NCBI GenBank assembly: GCA_944990035.1
Contig: CALYLX010000159.1
Location: 992,001-1,056,000, forward strand
From: Clitopilus passeckerianus
Lineage: Eukaryota; Basidiomycota; Agaricomycetes; Agaricales; Entolomataceae
Length of the DNA: 64,000 nucleotides
Direction of reading: 5' to 3'
Both the position numbers and the translations under genes were made by a program. The notes beneath the pieces were generated by a model. It was given only the letters and a program-made list of their open reading frames with translations, did not search any database and was not told the origin of the DNA. Of the stretch, positions 23,823-37,542 are shown piece after piece. The stretch's first letter is position 1; each line of letters begins with the position of its first letter.

Positions 23823-23832
23823 CGCTCAGAGA

Positions 23833-24220
23833 TTACCGGTGGGAGTGTAAATGATGACATTGGTGCCGTCCTAATAATTGGACTCCGCCAGGAGGACGAG
23901 GGAAGGTTGAGACCGCATGAACACAAGAACAATGTCAGTGGGGATAAACCAACACCACAGAAGTTGAAGCCTACAGAGATTGATTGGTGTACTTACACGT
24001 AGTACGCGTCACCAGAATTAGCGGTCACCTTCCACACGACTGGAAAGTTAGATACAACGATCCGGAATAGAGAACCTCCGCAATAGTTTGTGGGGGAGAG
24101 GTAGCTTCCAGTATGGCCATTCTTGAAGATTCATCCGCCACCCGCCGACCCACTGAAGAGAAAATAAATTAAATCTCGAGGTATTCTGATTTCGCAAGAA
24201 GAAAAATGAACCTTTTGATT
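23833..24220 (-). pseudogene. Ricin-B-like lectin pseudogene (array copy C)
   Basis: Retains exon 3 (IFKNGHTGSYLSPTNYCGG, then SNFPVVWKV) and part of exon 4 (LNLPSSS, then DGTNVIIYTP in a shifted frame with a TAG just before it). Exon 1 is missing: the end of exon 2 (..NQK) is fused directly to the promoter segment at 24221. Near the start of exon 3 a few codons are deleted and the conserved Trp codon of GDGW reads TGA. These lesions make a functional product very unlikely. Confidence 0.75.
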
Positions 24221-24656
24221 TGAGCAAAAAGACGAGCAAGTATAGAGCTGGAGAGCCGTGAGAGTAGCCACCAAATGGAACCGGGAGTCAGAACCAGAGA
24301 TGAAAGGTTTTTATCTATCAGAGAAGTACAAGCACCCAGGCCCTACACGACAGATACAATGCCGAGAGAAGGCACATTAAGTCCACAGAGACAGTTTGAA
24401 TGCTTGCTGGAGGCACTGTTTCCTTGACGGGAGGTTTACGGCCAGTGGAATCCATCGCATTATGGCAAATGTTGGGGAGGTGTCGTGATACGAGCACCCA
24501 ATAATGCTTTCGGCGGAGGTCCCGATGGCTTGTGGAATACGAGGTTTGTAGTATATCCACCAGTATGTTGGACATGGGTTCGGCTAGGTCGGGTCCTACT
24601 TTTCCCCCAGGTATCGAACACCCCTTTTTAAATCGTTCTGCCCATGAAGGTCGGAC
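24221..24656 (-). repeat. Duplicated lectin promoter segment (copy 2)
   Basis: Direct repeat of 23252..23642. In copy 1 this segment ends at the ATG of an intact lectin. Here it ends within a remnant of exon 2, so a deletion between promoter and exon 2 has removed the start codon. From 24657 to 25176 no gene was recognised. Confidence 0.75.
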
Positions 24657-25176
24657 GGAACAGGAGATCATGACACAGATTCACTGGCGGCATGGTATTC
24701 ATCTGAAAATCGCCAACTCCACAGATAACGAACGAAGTAAGAATAAACATTTGAAGAATGACGCGTGCGGGGTCATGGGGTTCACGGTGAGTTCGATGTA
24801 GGAGCCAGCCAACCGAGACGAGGCACATGTTCATACAAACCCACACAACGACTGCTCTCGGGTTTAGGGGGCCGTAGGTCCGCAAAGACTTATATAGACC
24901 CAGCCGAGAGTTACCGACAGGTGGGCTGATATAGAAAGAGATTATTGGTGCCATAAAGAGCGTAGGCGGGACAGGATAAAGTGGAAAGTGGAAAGAGGAG
25001 ATCAAGTCGGTTACATAATAATAATCGATAATCCTCAGGGTCATTCGAGTTCAACAATGTCCGGTTTCTCTTGATCGTGTCGATTGATTACAGTACAAGT
25101 TTATATAGATACGTGACAACCATTTAGAAGTACAAGCGGAAAGATTTTTGAGGTTATCCACCGGTGCCCCCGCCCA

Positions 25177-25812
25177 TCAGGACGTGACGAACTTCCACGC
25201 CTGATTGGCGCCACCAGAAGGGGCGTAAAGGATAACGTTTGTGCCATCTTTGACATTGGATCCCTCCAAATCCACCGCGAGCCCATCGGGAATCAAAGGA
25301 AGGGTGAGGCTAAGAATCAGGAATAAAACAGGCTCGAGTCAGCACTGAATTGTGCGCAATGCAGCAGACGATCTGGACAACAAGTACTCACACACAAGCC
25401 CCATTGTTGGCAGGTGCGACCTTCCAAACAACTGGGAAGTTAGAGACAATGATGCGGGAGGCGGAACCGCCGCAGTAGTTCTTGAGCGAGAGGTAGCCTC
25501 CAGTACGCGCGTTCTTGAACATCCAGCCGTCGCCAGCCATCAAGGCGACCCACTGAGTTTGGGGTAGAGGTGTTCAGTTCCTGAGTCCCTGACAATTAAG
25601 AGAATAGATACCTTTTGGTTGCTGTACCCGCCATTGTTTTGGAATCCTTGGACTGCGGGGAGGAAGGGAGGGAGGAAGTTAGTTGTGAAGGTTATATACG
25701 AGCACAGTGGGTTGGCCGACGTACCCGTCTGATTGTCAGCGCCAGAGAGGTCCAGATAGGTACTGGTAGCCTTGTTTATGATACTATAAGCTTGGCCGTT
25801 GACGAGGGACAT
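25177..25812 (-). CDS. Ricin-B-like lectin (array copy D)
   Basis: ATG at 25812, TGA at 25177..25179, four exons with GT..AG introns. Blocks in order: VNGQAYSIINKATSTYLDLS, GFQNNGGYSNQK (small exon), WVALMAGDGWMFKNARTGG with YLSLKNYCGG and SNFPVVWKVA, then LTLPLIPDGLAVDLEG and NQAWKFVTS. A single beta-trefoil lectin domain without signal peptide. It is the most complete and regular member of the cluster and the best candidate for an expressed protein. Fungal relatives bind specific glycans and are often strongly expressed in fruiting bodies; specificity cannot be read from sequence alone. Confidence 0.82.
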
Positions 25813-28212
25813 TTTTGTGAAGAAAGAGTAGCGCGGAGAAGTACTTTTTGAGCGTGAGTTGAGAGAGTGAACACAGATGTGAACTGGAGAAATGAAGTCA
25901 AGCTAGCTGGCTTTTATCCTCTCACAAGGTGCCCTCTCCCGGGATGTACGAGTCAGTTGTGCAGTTCATAGAGAACGTAGTTGAACATTCTAAAGGTTCG
26001 AGATGGGCTCGATGGGCTTTACGGCCATTTGAACATACCACAGTTGCGTTCCAATGGAAAGATAGATTTAACAGTATCTCCACCGCCGAGAGTCAAACGA
26101 ACAGGTCGCAGAGGCTAGATGCAGCGTTCCCTCATAGATGTCTTTACTGGCAAATGAAATCGGCTTGAATCACCGCTGAGACAATAGTTGGGCACAGAGT
26201 TCCGCAGGCAAAAGAGGAAAACAGTGCTGCGCATCTTGGCAGACTAGCATCATACCAGCATCATCTTCGGGCGTTGAAGGTCGTTTTATATCGCCCAGGA
26301 CGAGATCAAACAAAGGAGACGAGGATAGGGCGGAATAGGTAGTGAAGTCATAAAAATTCGGGGTACGTCTACAAGTATCAGTGACGGGCATGAAGACTCG
26401 GCGGTGATACAGAAGAGTCCAGCTTAGAATACATTCTAGGGGGTTGGTGGCGAGTTCTGCTGCAAACGAAACGGCACCGGCGTTTTATTTTTAGGTCCCC
26501 CGATGGCATCATTTTGCATATGCTGAATTGGTCATGAACAGGTCATGCTCCGAGTCTCAAGGCTGTCGTTGCGCGCCGTTCGATGCTATACATCTTCACT
26601 GATGGAAGACTATCTCTGGCTTTGGTGTCGCTGAGGGTATCCGAACGTCTGCCCAAGTCTTCGCCTCCTAAGCCAGCCAAGTATCGGACTGCGCGAATAG
26701 CCTCATGTCGCGGCCAAGAGGTGCTGACTCCACCGGAGCCCTGTCAGCGGTCGGAATGTTCTTGGGGCTTTCATTCTTCGGAAGAAAGAGAGGATACTGT
26801 GATTGGTGTTTGCTTCCGAACCTTCCGAAATTTGGTGCTCCAGAGGAGCAAGCAGAAATTGTGGGAGTGTATAAGCTGTGAAGCTTGGGAAGGACTTACA
26901 TCCGATAGTGTCCGCAGGGGCCGACGAAGCCTCGGTTCATCATGCCGCAGTAGAATATGTTTTAAAACAAGAGCGTCCATTCAATTCAGCCGAGAAACGG
27001 AGGAAAGGGTTGCTACAGCACTTTGGAGCTCTAGCCTCAAGGCAGCAAGTTCAGCGGGAGGATCATAAGGCCGGTTGAGCAGCCCACGAGGTGGATCTTA
27101 GTTCCAAGCTATAACCTTCCAAGAATATGGCTTTGGCTCATACTTATTCAATGACAATGGTCATTGAAAATTTCTGGCGGAGAGGATGATTAAATGGATG
27201 ATCTGAGGTGGGTATGAGGCCATGAACGCGATTCGAGCTAAACTATTCCAGTATTCTGAGGAGACTGACGTTGTAAATGATCATGAAAGTTGGGGCAAAG
27301 CCGTCAAAGACAGCCAACGAGGGGGAGTAGGTTATTTCGGGAACGCGGTAAAGTCAAAAACACAGGTGATGCGATGAACTCCACCCGTGATGACAAGGAC
27401 TCAATAATCTGATGACATGACGTTGTAACCCTGAACATTATTTGCAACGTTTCCCGTTCTTCATATGCATCGTCGTTGAAGTACCGAAGAACGGACGGAA
27501 CGACGAGCAGTGTGGTTATCAGCAACGGAGAAGGTATGTGTATTGTCATGATGTTTAGTCACAAGGACAGCGCCTATATGGGCCCCTTCTCTGGTCTTCC
27601 GTTTATGCCCAGAGTTTCATGTGGCCATTTCGCTGATTGAGCCCAATTACAGCACCGCCCTTCTCCTGTCAAAAACCATAAACGTTGGAAGGATCCGGAC
27701 GAGGTTTTCTGGACGTTTGACGCGGTCGAGGCACCTGAGGAATGGAGGCACAGAGTCCCCGTTCACAGTCAGTGCTACAGGATTCTCCGCCAAACAGTCA
27801 GGTGAGCTTTCAATTCGGTTCAATCTTTCCGTCGTGATATGTGGGTACGGCGGCACCAGATAGAGCTTGGAAGGGAGATCGCTCATATATTTGTCGTTGT
27901 GAACGATGCCGACGTCCGCTTAGATCCCATATCATTGACACTTCGTGGAAACTACGACCAACTAGTTATGCTAATACTTGCTTCTCCCAGTCTCGTACCA
28001 GTAAATTCTTTCAAAAAGTCTCCAACCTCAAAGTCCGTATACGATTCTCGTCGAGCACCACTAGAAACCACAAAGACCTTGATACTGTTATTTCTCGGGC
28101 CGCTGGCAATGGCAGCCTGAGTCTATTCCAAAATCCGTACCCGAGTCAAGGCCAACATCTCAATCAACATCGACGAACACCCTCGGACGATACCTACGCA
28201 TACGACAATACC
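25813..28212. other. Long intergenic region and PH-gene leader
   Basis: About 2.4 kb. A plus-strand frame at 26583..27068 (161 codons) and a minus-strand frame at 27304..27549 (81 codons, hydrophobic N-terminus) have no recognised domain. The PH-gene frame stays open upstream from 27841 to 28212, so up to 124 further residues could be coding. That stretch has low-complexity-free, leader-like composition and is left out of the main model. Confidence 0.4.
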
Positions 28213-31200
28213 ATGAAGCCATACATGTCGCAACCCACAATGCTGGGCAACATGATCGTCGAGCCGTTCGTGCCTGACTCGGTCAATAACCAGGAAGATG
28301 AAGGAGACGATGCAGATTCTATGCATCTCAACCACGAGACGCCTACTCAAACGACGAGAAGGTTTCCTTTCATGAGACAACAGAATTCTTCCCAAAGGTC
28401 GATTTCGCAGGGGCTGTTACCTGCTACTACGGTTGTCGTTGGTGCTGCGCAAGCTCAGGCGAGGCCAACACCCAGGCGGAGTAACGACGTTCCCGAGGGG
28501 TTACCTACTATTCACTCCAACGCTCATGGGCGTACAAACTCACGGCCGGTGATGGACGGTTTACCTAGAGACTCGCATTCCCATGCAAGAACTCCCATTC
28601 CAGCTAGACCATCCACTTCGCCTTCGCACAGCCCATTCCAACCAACCAGAGTATCTGGCCACCATCAAAATAGACATTCACAAGACACACACCGAACGAC
28701 ACCTTCCATCGTTATTTCCAACCCTCGTGAATCAATTGCCAGTGATAACGACGGGCCTCTCGGCCACACGGCCATTGCACCGCATAATTCCCATCTGGAG
28801 AAGCAGAACGATGCAGGCAAAACACGTTCAAGCCATGAATCTGGCGATTACACCAGTTTGAGTCTTGGCAATGCCAATGCCAATAACACTACCTCAAACG
28901 CAGACGCCAATCCCGCCAATACCTACAGTCCCGGCTTCCCCAGTCGGCCAAGTTCATCTCGTTCCACCACTGCCGAATCCGCCTCCCATTCTATCTCTTT
29001 GAATGGACATGAACGAGTACCGAGATCGAATTCTCCGTCACGACCTTCGTCCTCAAGATCTTCAGAATCTGAAAGGTCGTATGTCTCTGCTGTCTCACAG
29101 CTTGTTGACGCATTGGATTCCGTTGGCAGCTTGGGAGAAGCAGGAATCGGGAGCACTGGGAGCTCCCATTCAATGGGATCCCCGAGGTTAACGGGGAATG
29201 TGAGGTTGAGTCCACAAATGCGGGGAGAGATGCATACGCGTCCCAATAGTGGGGTGGAAGCTCCTATTGCTGCTAGGTCATCGAGTGATGCTACTATTTC
29301 GGGGTCGGCATTGAGGCCTGAGGCTTTAGCTGGACGGTCGTCCTCCCCGTTACCACCTAGGGTGGATTCTTTGTGGATGTCCCCTCCACCACCTGCAGGA
29401 TCAGCTGGCTCTTCGACTTCTCCGAAGCCGAAACCTCCTTCGCGACCCATACCACCGCTACCTCCGACGGCAAGAGATGGCCCGGATTCAACGAGTACAT
29501 TGCGGCCACCCCAGAGTAATGATGCAGGAGGCTCGTCAAGACCATCCTCGCGTCTATCCTCCAGGTCTCAAGCATCACCTTCTCCACAAACCCGTCTGGA
29601 GAACTTTTCTTTCCCTTCATCTTACTCATATCAGCAACACTCACCCCAACCACCATCGTCGTATGTTGAAGAACCAGAACAAATCTCACTCTCTACCTCA
29701 CCCCAGCCTCAACGACCAACCTTGAAACAAAGAACTTCCTCGTCATCGTTGAAGCGCGTTGGACAGGCGATCACTAGGAAGCTCTCGATAGGAAAGTTGA
29801 GGAGGGACAGTCTTGGAGAGGCTGACGGGAGGCGACCCTCAATATCGTCAACTTCGAGAAATGCCCCTCTTCCGCCTATACCTAACTTCCCTCGTACGAC
29901 GACCATGGATCCTATCCCTTCAAACTCAAACTCAACATCTACATCGACCCTCACCCCAACCTCAGCTGACACCGTCCCTTCGTCCGAGCGGAACGCACCT
30001 CCACCACGCCTGACACTACCAACCTATTCCCATCGATTTAGTTTAACGACCTTCACGGGCGGAGCCGTGATTTTCTCAAACGACGATCATGGCACGCCGA
30101 CATTGGAGGTGCCTACTTCGCCTGGTGGAACGAATCTTGCGTGGGCAGCAGCCGAGGGTGCAGCGAGATTGAGTCCTAGTGTGATTATGAGGCCGCCGCC
30201 GTTGCCGCTAAAGAATCTGCCGAGGCTGCCTACAGTGCATGGAACTGGCTCTGTGATAGGTGAAGGGAGCGGGACAGTTCGGTCGAGAGGAGGGAGGGAA
30301 GGACGGGAAGGCGGTGGCGGGACTGGGCAGGGGAGGAGTGCGAGTCTGGGTTCGGTGAGGTTGACAAGCATGCCAGAGCTTTTGTTGACTGGCCCTAGTC
30401 GGAGAGGAACGATGGAAGAAGAGCAGGAAGACAGTGAGGATGATCTCATGGAGGATAGTGAGGAGGAGGAAGACGATGACGGGCACCCGAGAAGCTCCGA
30501 AGTTATGGGCGGGAGAGAGACATCGCTCAGCCAGTATACAGCTTCGTCTTATGATGAAGACGGGCCTGACGATGGTGGTGAGAGCGAGAGTGGGCATTCG
30601 CGTTCTGCTGGCCAGGACTCTGGGCGACCAAGCATGAGCTCGTCTTACAGAGGGAGCGGGTTACTGGCTCCTCCGCCTTCGGTGTCCCCAACAAAGAATA
30701 GAAGGAAGGGGAGGAAGACACATTCCAGGAGTTCATCGTATAATTTCGATGCTTCGTCTGTGGAAGGCTCGCCGACGAATCAAAGAATTTCTTTGGCTGA
30801 CTCAGAGGAGCTACATTCGAGGATGGAAGGCAAGGGGAAGGGTAAGGAGACAGAGAACAGGCGGAGCAGACATGGACGCCCGTCGCTCACCTTGGAGGTT
30901 TCACCAACCAAATCTAACACTGCGCGCTCACCGACATTGGACCTTGACCTTGGGAATGGGCTTGATGTTAACTATATCCTTGCGGCCACGGAACAAGCGG
31001 AGCAGACCATCCTTGGTGAAGAGCCAACTATCACCTCGAAGAAGAGAGACGTCAAGGGTAAAGGGAGGATGAAAGAGGCAGCGGATGAGGATGAAGATGA
31101 AGACGCCATTGACACAGGCAAGACACCCACCACATCTGGTCTTAGCTCAGGAAAGAGCTACTATCAAGACTACTTCTCTTCCAAGTCTATACCTCCACTT

Positions 31201-33125
31201 TCACCCAACGCGGCGGATATCAAGGCCAAACATGCTCAATCTTCTACCCCACGTGTCCCACCGCCATCCTCTCCTGCTCGTACCCCCCGTCCTGAAGATG
31301 CGTTCCGAGGTAGCGCGAGGTTCTCAGTTGGCGTGCCACCCCTGCCTGGTGCTGGTGCTGGACTCGTATCAAGGCCGAGTATCTACAAGCATGCTTCAAG
31401 GAGTATGATTGACTTCCATGCGCTTGCGGTGAAGGAGGAGAGGGATAAAATGGTTCGGGAGGAGGAAGAGAGGCAGGAGCAGGAAGATCGGGTGAGGAGG
31501 CGGAGGAGTGTGAGGGTGAGCGCGATGAACCTGGGTGATGATGAGCCCCTACAACATGCCTTTGCTCGCCTTGACGGTGGGCCCACTGTAGAGGAAGGGC
31601 CTGTGGAAAAACGATCGTCGAGGGTCGTCCAGCATGTCGCTGATGGCGTTGGTGCTAGGAACCGGTCTTCGATAATTGGACAAAAGCAGAACAGAATGAG
31701 CAAGGCGCCACCGTACGAGCTTGTCCTGGAAGCTCTCAAGGCTGAAGGACGAGAGATACTCCAACACGGTCCGTCTCTCCGCCGGAGACGTTCGCTACCG
31801 ACGTTCAACGCCAATACGGAGCCTCCGCCGTATCCTTCATTCTTCCCCCGCCACAATATTCACATCGAACCCAGAGATGAAGAAGGACACGAACGCTTGC
31901 CTCCGTACAGCAACCATGTCTTCATGTGCGGTGTCGTTTATAGGAAGGTGGAGTTCGTCTCCGCCGGTGTCCAAGCCAGGGACAGGAAATGGCGGAAAGT
32001 TGTCTGCGTCTTGGAGGGGACCTCCTTCAAGGTGTACAAGTACCGCCCCACGGGAGGCGCCATTGGCGATTGGTGGAGGTCGAAGAAGAACATGTCTTCT
32101 GCCAACCTATCCTCCAGCGTTGTCAGGGAGGAGAGCGAATCGAGCACAATCGCAACGAATAAGCTGGGCGAAAGGGAAGAAGGACAGGTGGTCGAAATAA
32201 AGACTTCTGGTAGCAGCAGTGTTCCGGACACACCTGTCACACCTATCACGCCCACACGTGCTCAGCCCCGACTCGCAAGGAATGCTGCTAGTCCCGCAAC
32301 CTCGTTGAACAACGTTGCCTCGAGCTCTCGAGTGAGTGTTGCGTCCTCTGGTCCAGGGCCGACAAGATCAAGATTGGGTAACCTGTTGAAGCCTGGTCGG
32401 CCCCATGCCCGTTCACAGAGCGAAGTCCCAAGGAACTTGCTTTCCTCTTCTGCAAGCCGTTCTCCTAGGCCATCCCTCAATCTTCCAAGTGCTTCAAGCG
32501 ACTCCTCAGGACTCAACAGTGGCCGTAGCTTTGGAGATAGCTCCCAACATCTTTCCGTACCCAATGGAAGCTCCCCAGCTCCGTCTACAAGGCCAACAAC
32601 CCCCTCGTCTTTCATGTCCAACCAACGTTCGCCGTCTCGATCGGATACCCGGGATTCCATGTCATCTAATGAAGATCCCCTCGCAACGTCCATAACCATT
32701 ATTGGTATCGGAACGGCTGGTGGCACTGGCCCCCTGCAACCGCCTTCGGAGGCGGGAGAACTGCTCAAAGAGTATACGATGCAGAATGCCGAGAGTGGTC
32801 TTGGGAACGACTATATCAAGCGGACGAACGTCATTCGAGTCCGTTTGGAAGGCGAGCAGTTCTTGATTCAGGTCACCAACACTACTGAAGTGGTGGCTTG
32901 GATTGAGGTGAGAAAATCTCTGTCTCTAGAACCTAGAAGCCTAGACTGACAAAAATGCAGGCGTTACAAGCTGCTACGAACATTGCACTTGATCTTGACG
33001 AGCGGCCTATGCCTAAGGGTCCTCTTTTCCCAAGGAGACGGCGTCGACGGAGGAGGCTTGCAACCGAGATTGCTGTTTCCGAACCCGAGAACCATGCAAC
33101 CCCGATGGCGATTGATACTACATGA
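28213..33125 (+). CDS. Very long disordered protein with split C-terminal PH domain
   Basis: Exon 28213..32907 joins 32961..33125 across a 53-nt intron, giving about 1619 residues (1743 if the in-frame ATG at 27841 is used). Most of the protein is Ser/Pro/Arg-rich and disordered with acidic runs near the middle. The C-terminal part has the first PH strands ([20 protein letters not shown], then [20 protein letters not shown]). A disordered insert of about 220 residues follows, then the last strands and closing helix ([16 protein letters not shown], then VVAWIEALQAA with the invariant PH tryptophan). The tail has an eight-arginine run that could act as a nuclear-localisation or phosphoinositide-binding patch. 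It is likely a membrane-associated scaffold or regulator; no specific ortholog is assigned. The intron interrupts the PH helix exactly between WIE and ALQ. Confidence 0.8.
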
Positions 33126-33657
33126 TCTTCTATTTCTATTTTTTCTCTTGCTCTGTTTCTGCTTTTGTAAGATTCGCTTTGTGGCTTCTTTATAGGACTG
33201 CTTTTATGGCTTTCTAAGTCTCAATATATGTATCTAATAGTCACAATTCTTTAGCATGTACTACGTGAATATTTACTATGCAACAACGGCCGCCAAAAAC
33301 TGCACTAGAGGCTTATAAAATTGCAAAATTTAGTTGCGAGACGAAGATTCCCACGGTCCGATGTTTACCGGTTTGGGCGAGCGGACAACAAACGTCGTTA
33401 TCTACACCGTCCACCATCGATATTCTCTTCACCAAAAAGTACGAGCTCACTGTCCAGTGCGGTCGCCACCGGAAAAAGTCGTGTTTTCTTACGGCCTCTC
33501 TTGTCCATAAACAGCTCTCCTAAAGGCTCTTTAACGACTCAATCAACTTCTTTTCTTATTCGCTTTCCCGGACCAAAGTCCATTCAAGTCGCCCTTCATC
33601 GAGTGAAGTCTTGCAAACGGCGAATTAGCGACATCTATCACTCGGAATTTCATCAAA
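33126..33657. other. Intergenic region: 3' flank of PH gene, promoter and leader of PP1
   Basis: About 530 bp between two same-strand genes. Short shadow frames only. No clear TATA box; the leader is pyrimidine-rich near 33,540..33,600. Confidence 0.5.
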
Positions 33658-35345
<1,688 letters not shown>

Positions 35346-36315
35346 AAGGGATACTAAAGGATCACACACCACACCTCGTATCTATATCCACACCCTCGGT
35401 TGTGCGGCATTTCCCCGCGGCTGAGGGACTAGTTCTGGACCTTAACCTTCCCTCCAACTTCTTTCCCTTTTTCTATCTGCTAAATATGGTCTTCGTCATT
35501 CACCCACGTTCGTTCTCTGTTTTCTCAGCCCATATCTCTGTCTCTTCTCTCCCCTGTGTTTATTACTAGTTTTCATGCGGGCTTTCGTCGTTCGCGCAAG
35601 TACGATACGATATTTGGCATGTTAGGCATCACCACCCATCATATCTCTCTGCACAAAGCAAGAACCCACGATTTGTACACACAATCTGTTACGATCATGG
35701 CACAACGACATGCGCAACGCCATATGAATGAGAGGCGGATACCTGTAATTATTTATTCTCAATAGAAAACAGATATATCTCCATGGTTCAGCGGCTGAGA
35801 TTGTCCATGTGTGAGGCGTGACAATCAACTGAAATAATGTCAAAGTCGAAGCCACTTACTAGCCCACTTTTCAGCGATGCTGCGTTCTGGCACCAGAGAC
35901 AAGGAGTACCTCGCGTACCAGGCATTGCCTCTTACTCCTAATAGCTGAGAAGCAGGATTTTACGCGACTTTGTGCTCGATTGGTGTCATTCTCTCAAGAA
36001 CCCATCCATTCCCGACGATGCCGCTGATTTCGATCTATGCTATCGAGCAAAAGCACCACCATCAACCCATTTGGACGGCAAGGCCTTCGTTATCCTGCTG
36101 TCTTCTGTCGGCCATCTGTTATGGGGCAACTCGTGACTTGTACCTCGTGCTTCCCGAGTATGCTATTGAGACGTATCTCAAGCTTGTTCTGTAATCCGCA
36201 AGTTGATCGCCCCCTCGAGGGCTTAATTGAAAAGCGATGATTACAATCAGGCTCCGGTTATGGGGTATTTCTCATGGCGAATCTATCCGAGTCCTAGAGG
36301 TATCTACTCGAGTCG
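35346..36315. other. Intergenic region
   Basis: 3' flank of the PP1 gene and further sequence without a supported gene. Short unrelated frames only. Confidence 0.5.
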
Positions 36316-37115
36316 ATGTCAATCTTCTGGACAAATCTAACCTTGCCGATCTCAGGTTACTCGACAAGCAGTAACTTCCTGTGGCTGGGTATCCTCTTAC
36401 ATCTGCTCACACCTGCTCATGCTTCTTGGTCGGTCACCTACCCTGCGCCTCAAGATGTTAACAATGGGCGGCGTCTCATGACGTACACTTCGATTGATTC
36501 CTTATGTCTGGCTGCATCTGGACAGTCACAAACCTCAGCTTTACGGCCGCTACCCTCGCAGCTACGATCCTGACGAACAACAGGTCTACAGAAGGCAGCT
36601 GTCTTGTCCTAGGCGACCTCGGTCTCCGGCGAAATTTCGAGAGCGTCAATCAAGTACCGAGAATAAATTCTGATCAGAATACATTGGAACAGTGTCGTTA
36701 TTGCAGCGGAAAGTACGGGGATCCAGCTTCGTAAGGAACAGTCGGTTTGGACTAGGAATTACCTCCAAGTACCTCCACGTATGCTCAGGCAACATAGTCG
36801 CTATGGCGTATTATCCGAGGCGCGTTCCAGTGGGTTTTCTGCTGTTGGCGGAGGCGTGAGATGGGTATGCGCGCCCTTGGCACTCACGGCTAGAATGTTC
36901 CTCCTTACTTCCATCTTGAGTCATACTTTCTCAAGCGCCGTCAGGCAAATGCCTATGCTTTCCCCAGATTCAATACATTTATCAATGTCACAGCCATTTC
37001 GATAAAGCGGCATGTCGCCACCAATCTACCTTCCAGATTCACTTCTCAGTATGTGGATGGAGATGTGACAGGTTCAATTGAATTCGATCGGCCAGTCTGA
37101 TGCCGAAAATTTCTC
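36316..37115 (+). pseudogene. Possible decayed secreted-protein gene, unrecognised
   Basis: Starts with a frame of 85 codons that has a hydrophobic stretch (LWLGILLHLLTPAHAS) resembling a signal peptide with a cleavage site. Protein-like pieces follow in changing frames: YVWLHLDSHKPQLYG, then AMAYYPRRVPVGFLLLAEA, then after a TAG acceptor-like site a 68-codon piece ending SRFTSQYVDGDVTGSIEFD before TGA. No set of introns restores one frame. It could be a decayed extracellular protein gene; no family recognised. Confidence 0.3.
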
Positions 37116-37542
37116 AAGATACGGGAGGTCATGCGATCAGTGTACAGAAATATATTGCTCCGTGAACAACAACATACATTTTCCCCAGACGATGCCAACT
37201 GCCACCGACCGATCACTTCACATGGTCGACTATTTACTGGGGGTTATTCAGGGAGCCTAATTCCCCGAAGCCACAGACCTTGTCACGATTGCGACATTTC
37301 ACTCCAAGCACAAGTGGAAAGAGGGGGTATGATGTTGCTTAGATTGCGAAAAGTAAAGAAAACACAAGAAAAGCGTTACTAATACATGACTGCTCATGGA
37401 GTAGTGGCCCTCGACCACCATGCATCCAGACGTAATATGAATATTATGATATGGCGGTACTCCACTAGGCCCAATCGTTAGATAGATTAGAAAACGAAAA
37501 CCCGTACTCTACAAGAGTAAAGTAGTCCCGAAGACCAGAGCT

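Noticed and set aside
28923..29450. 175-codon minus-strand open frame within the PH gene
   Set aside because: Antisense shadow of the Ser/Pro-rich coding sequence; no motif.
35771..35830. Possible tRNA start (ATGGTTCAGCGG-like sequence)
   Set aside because: No B-box or cloverleaf pairing could be formed downstream, so it is a chance match.
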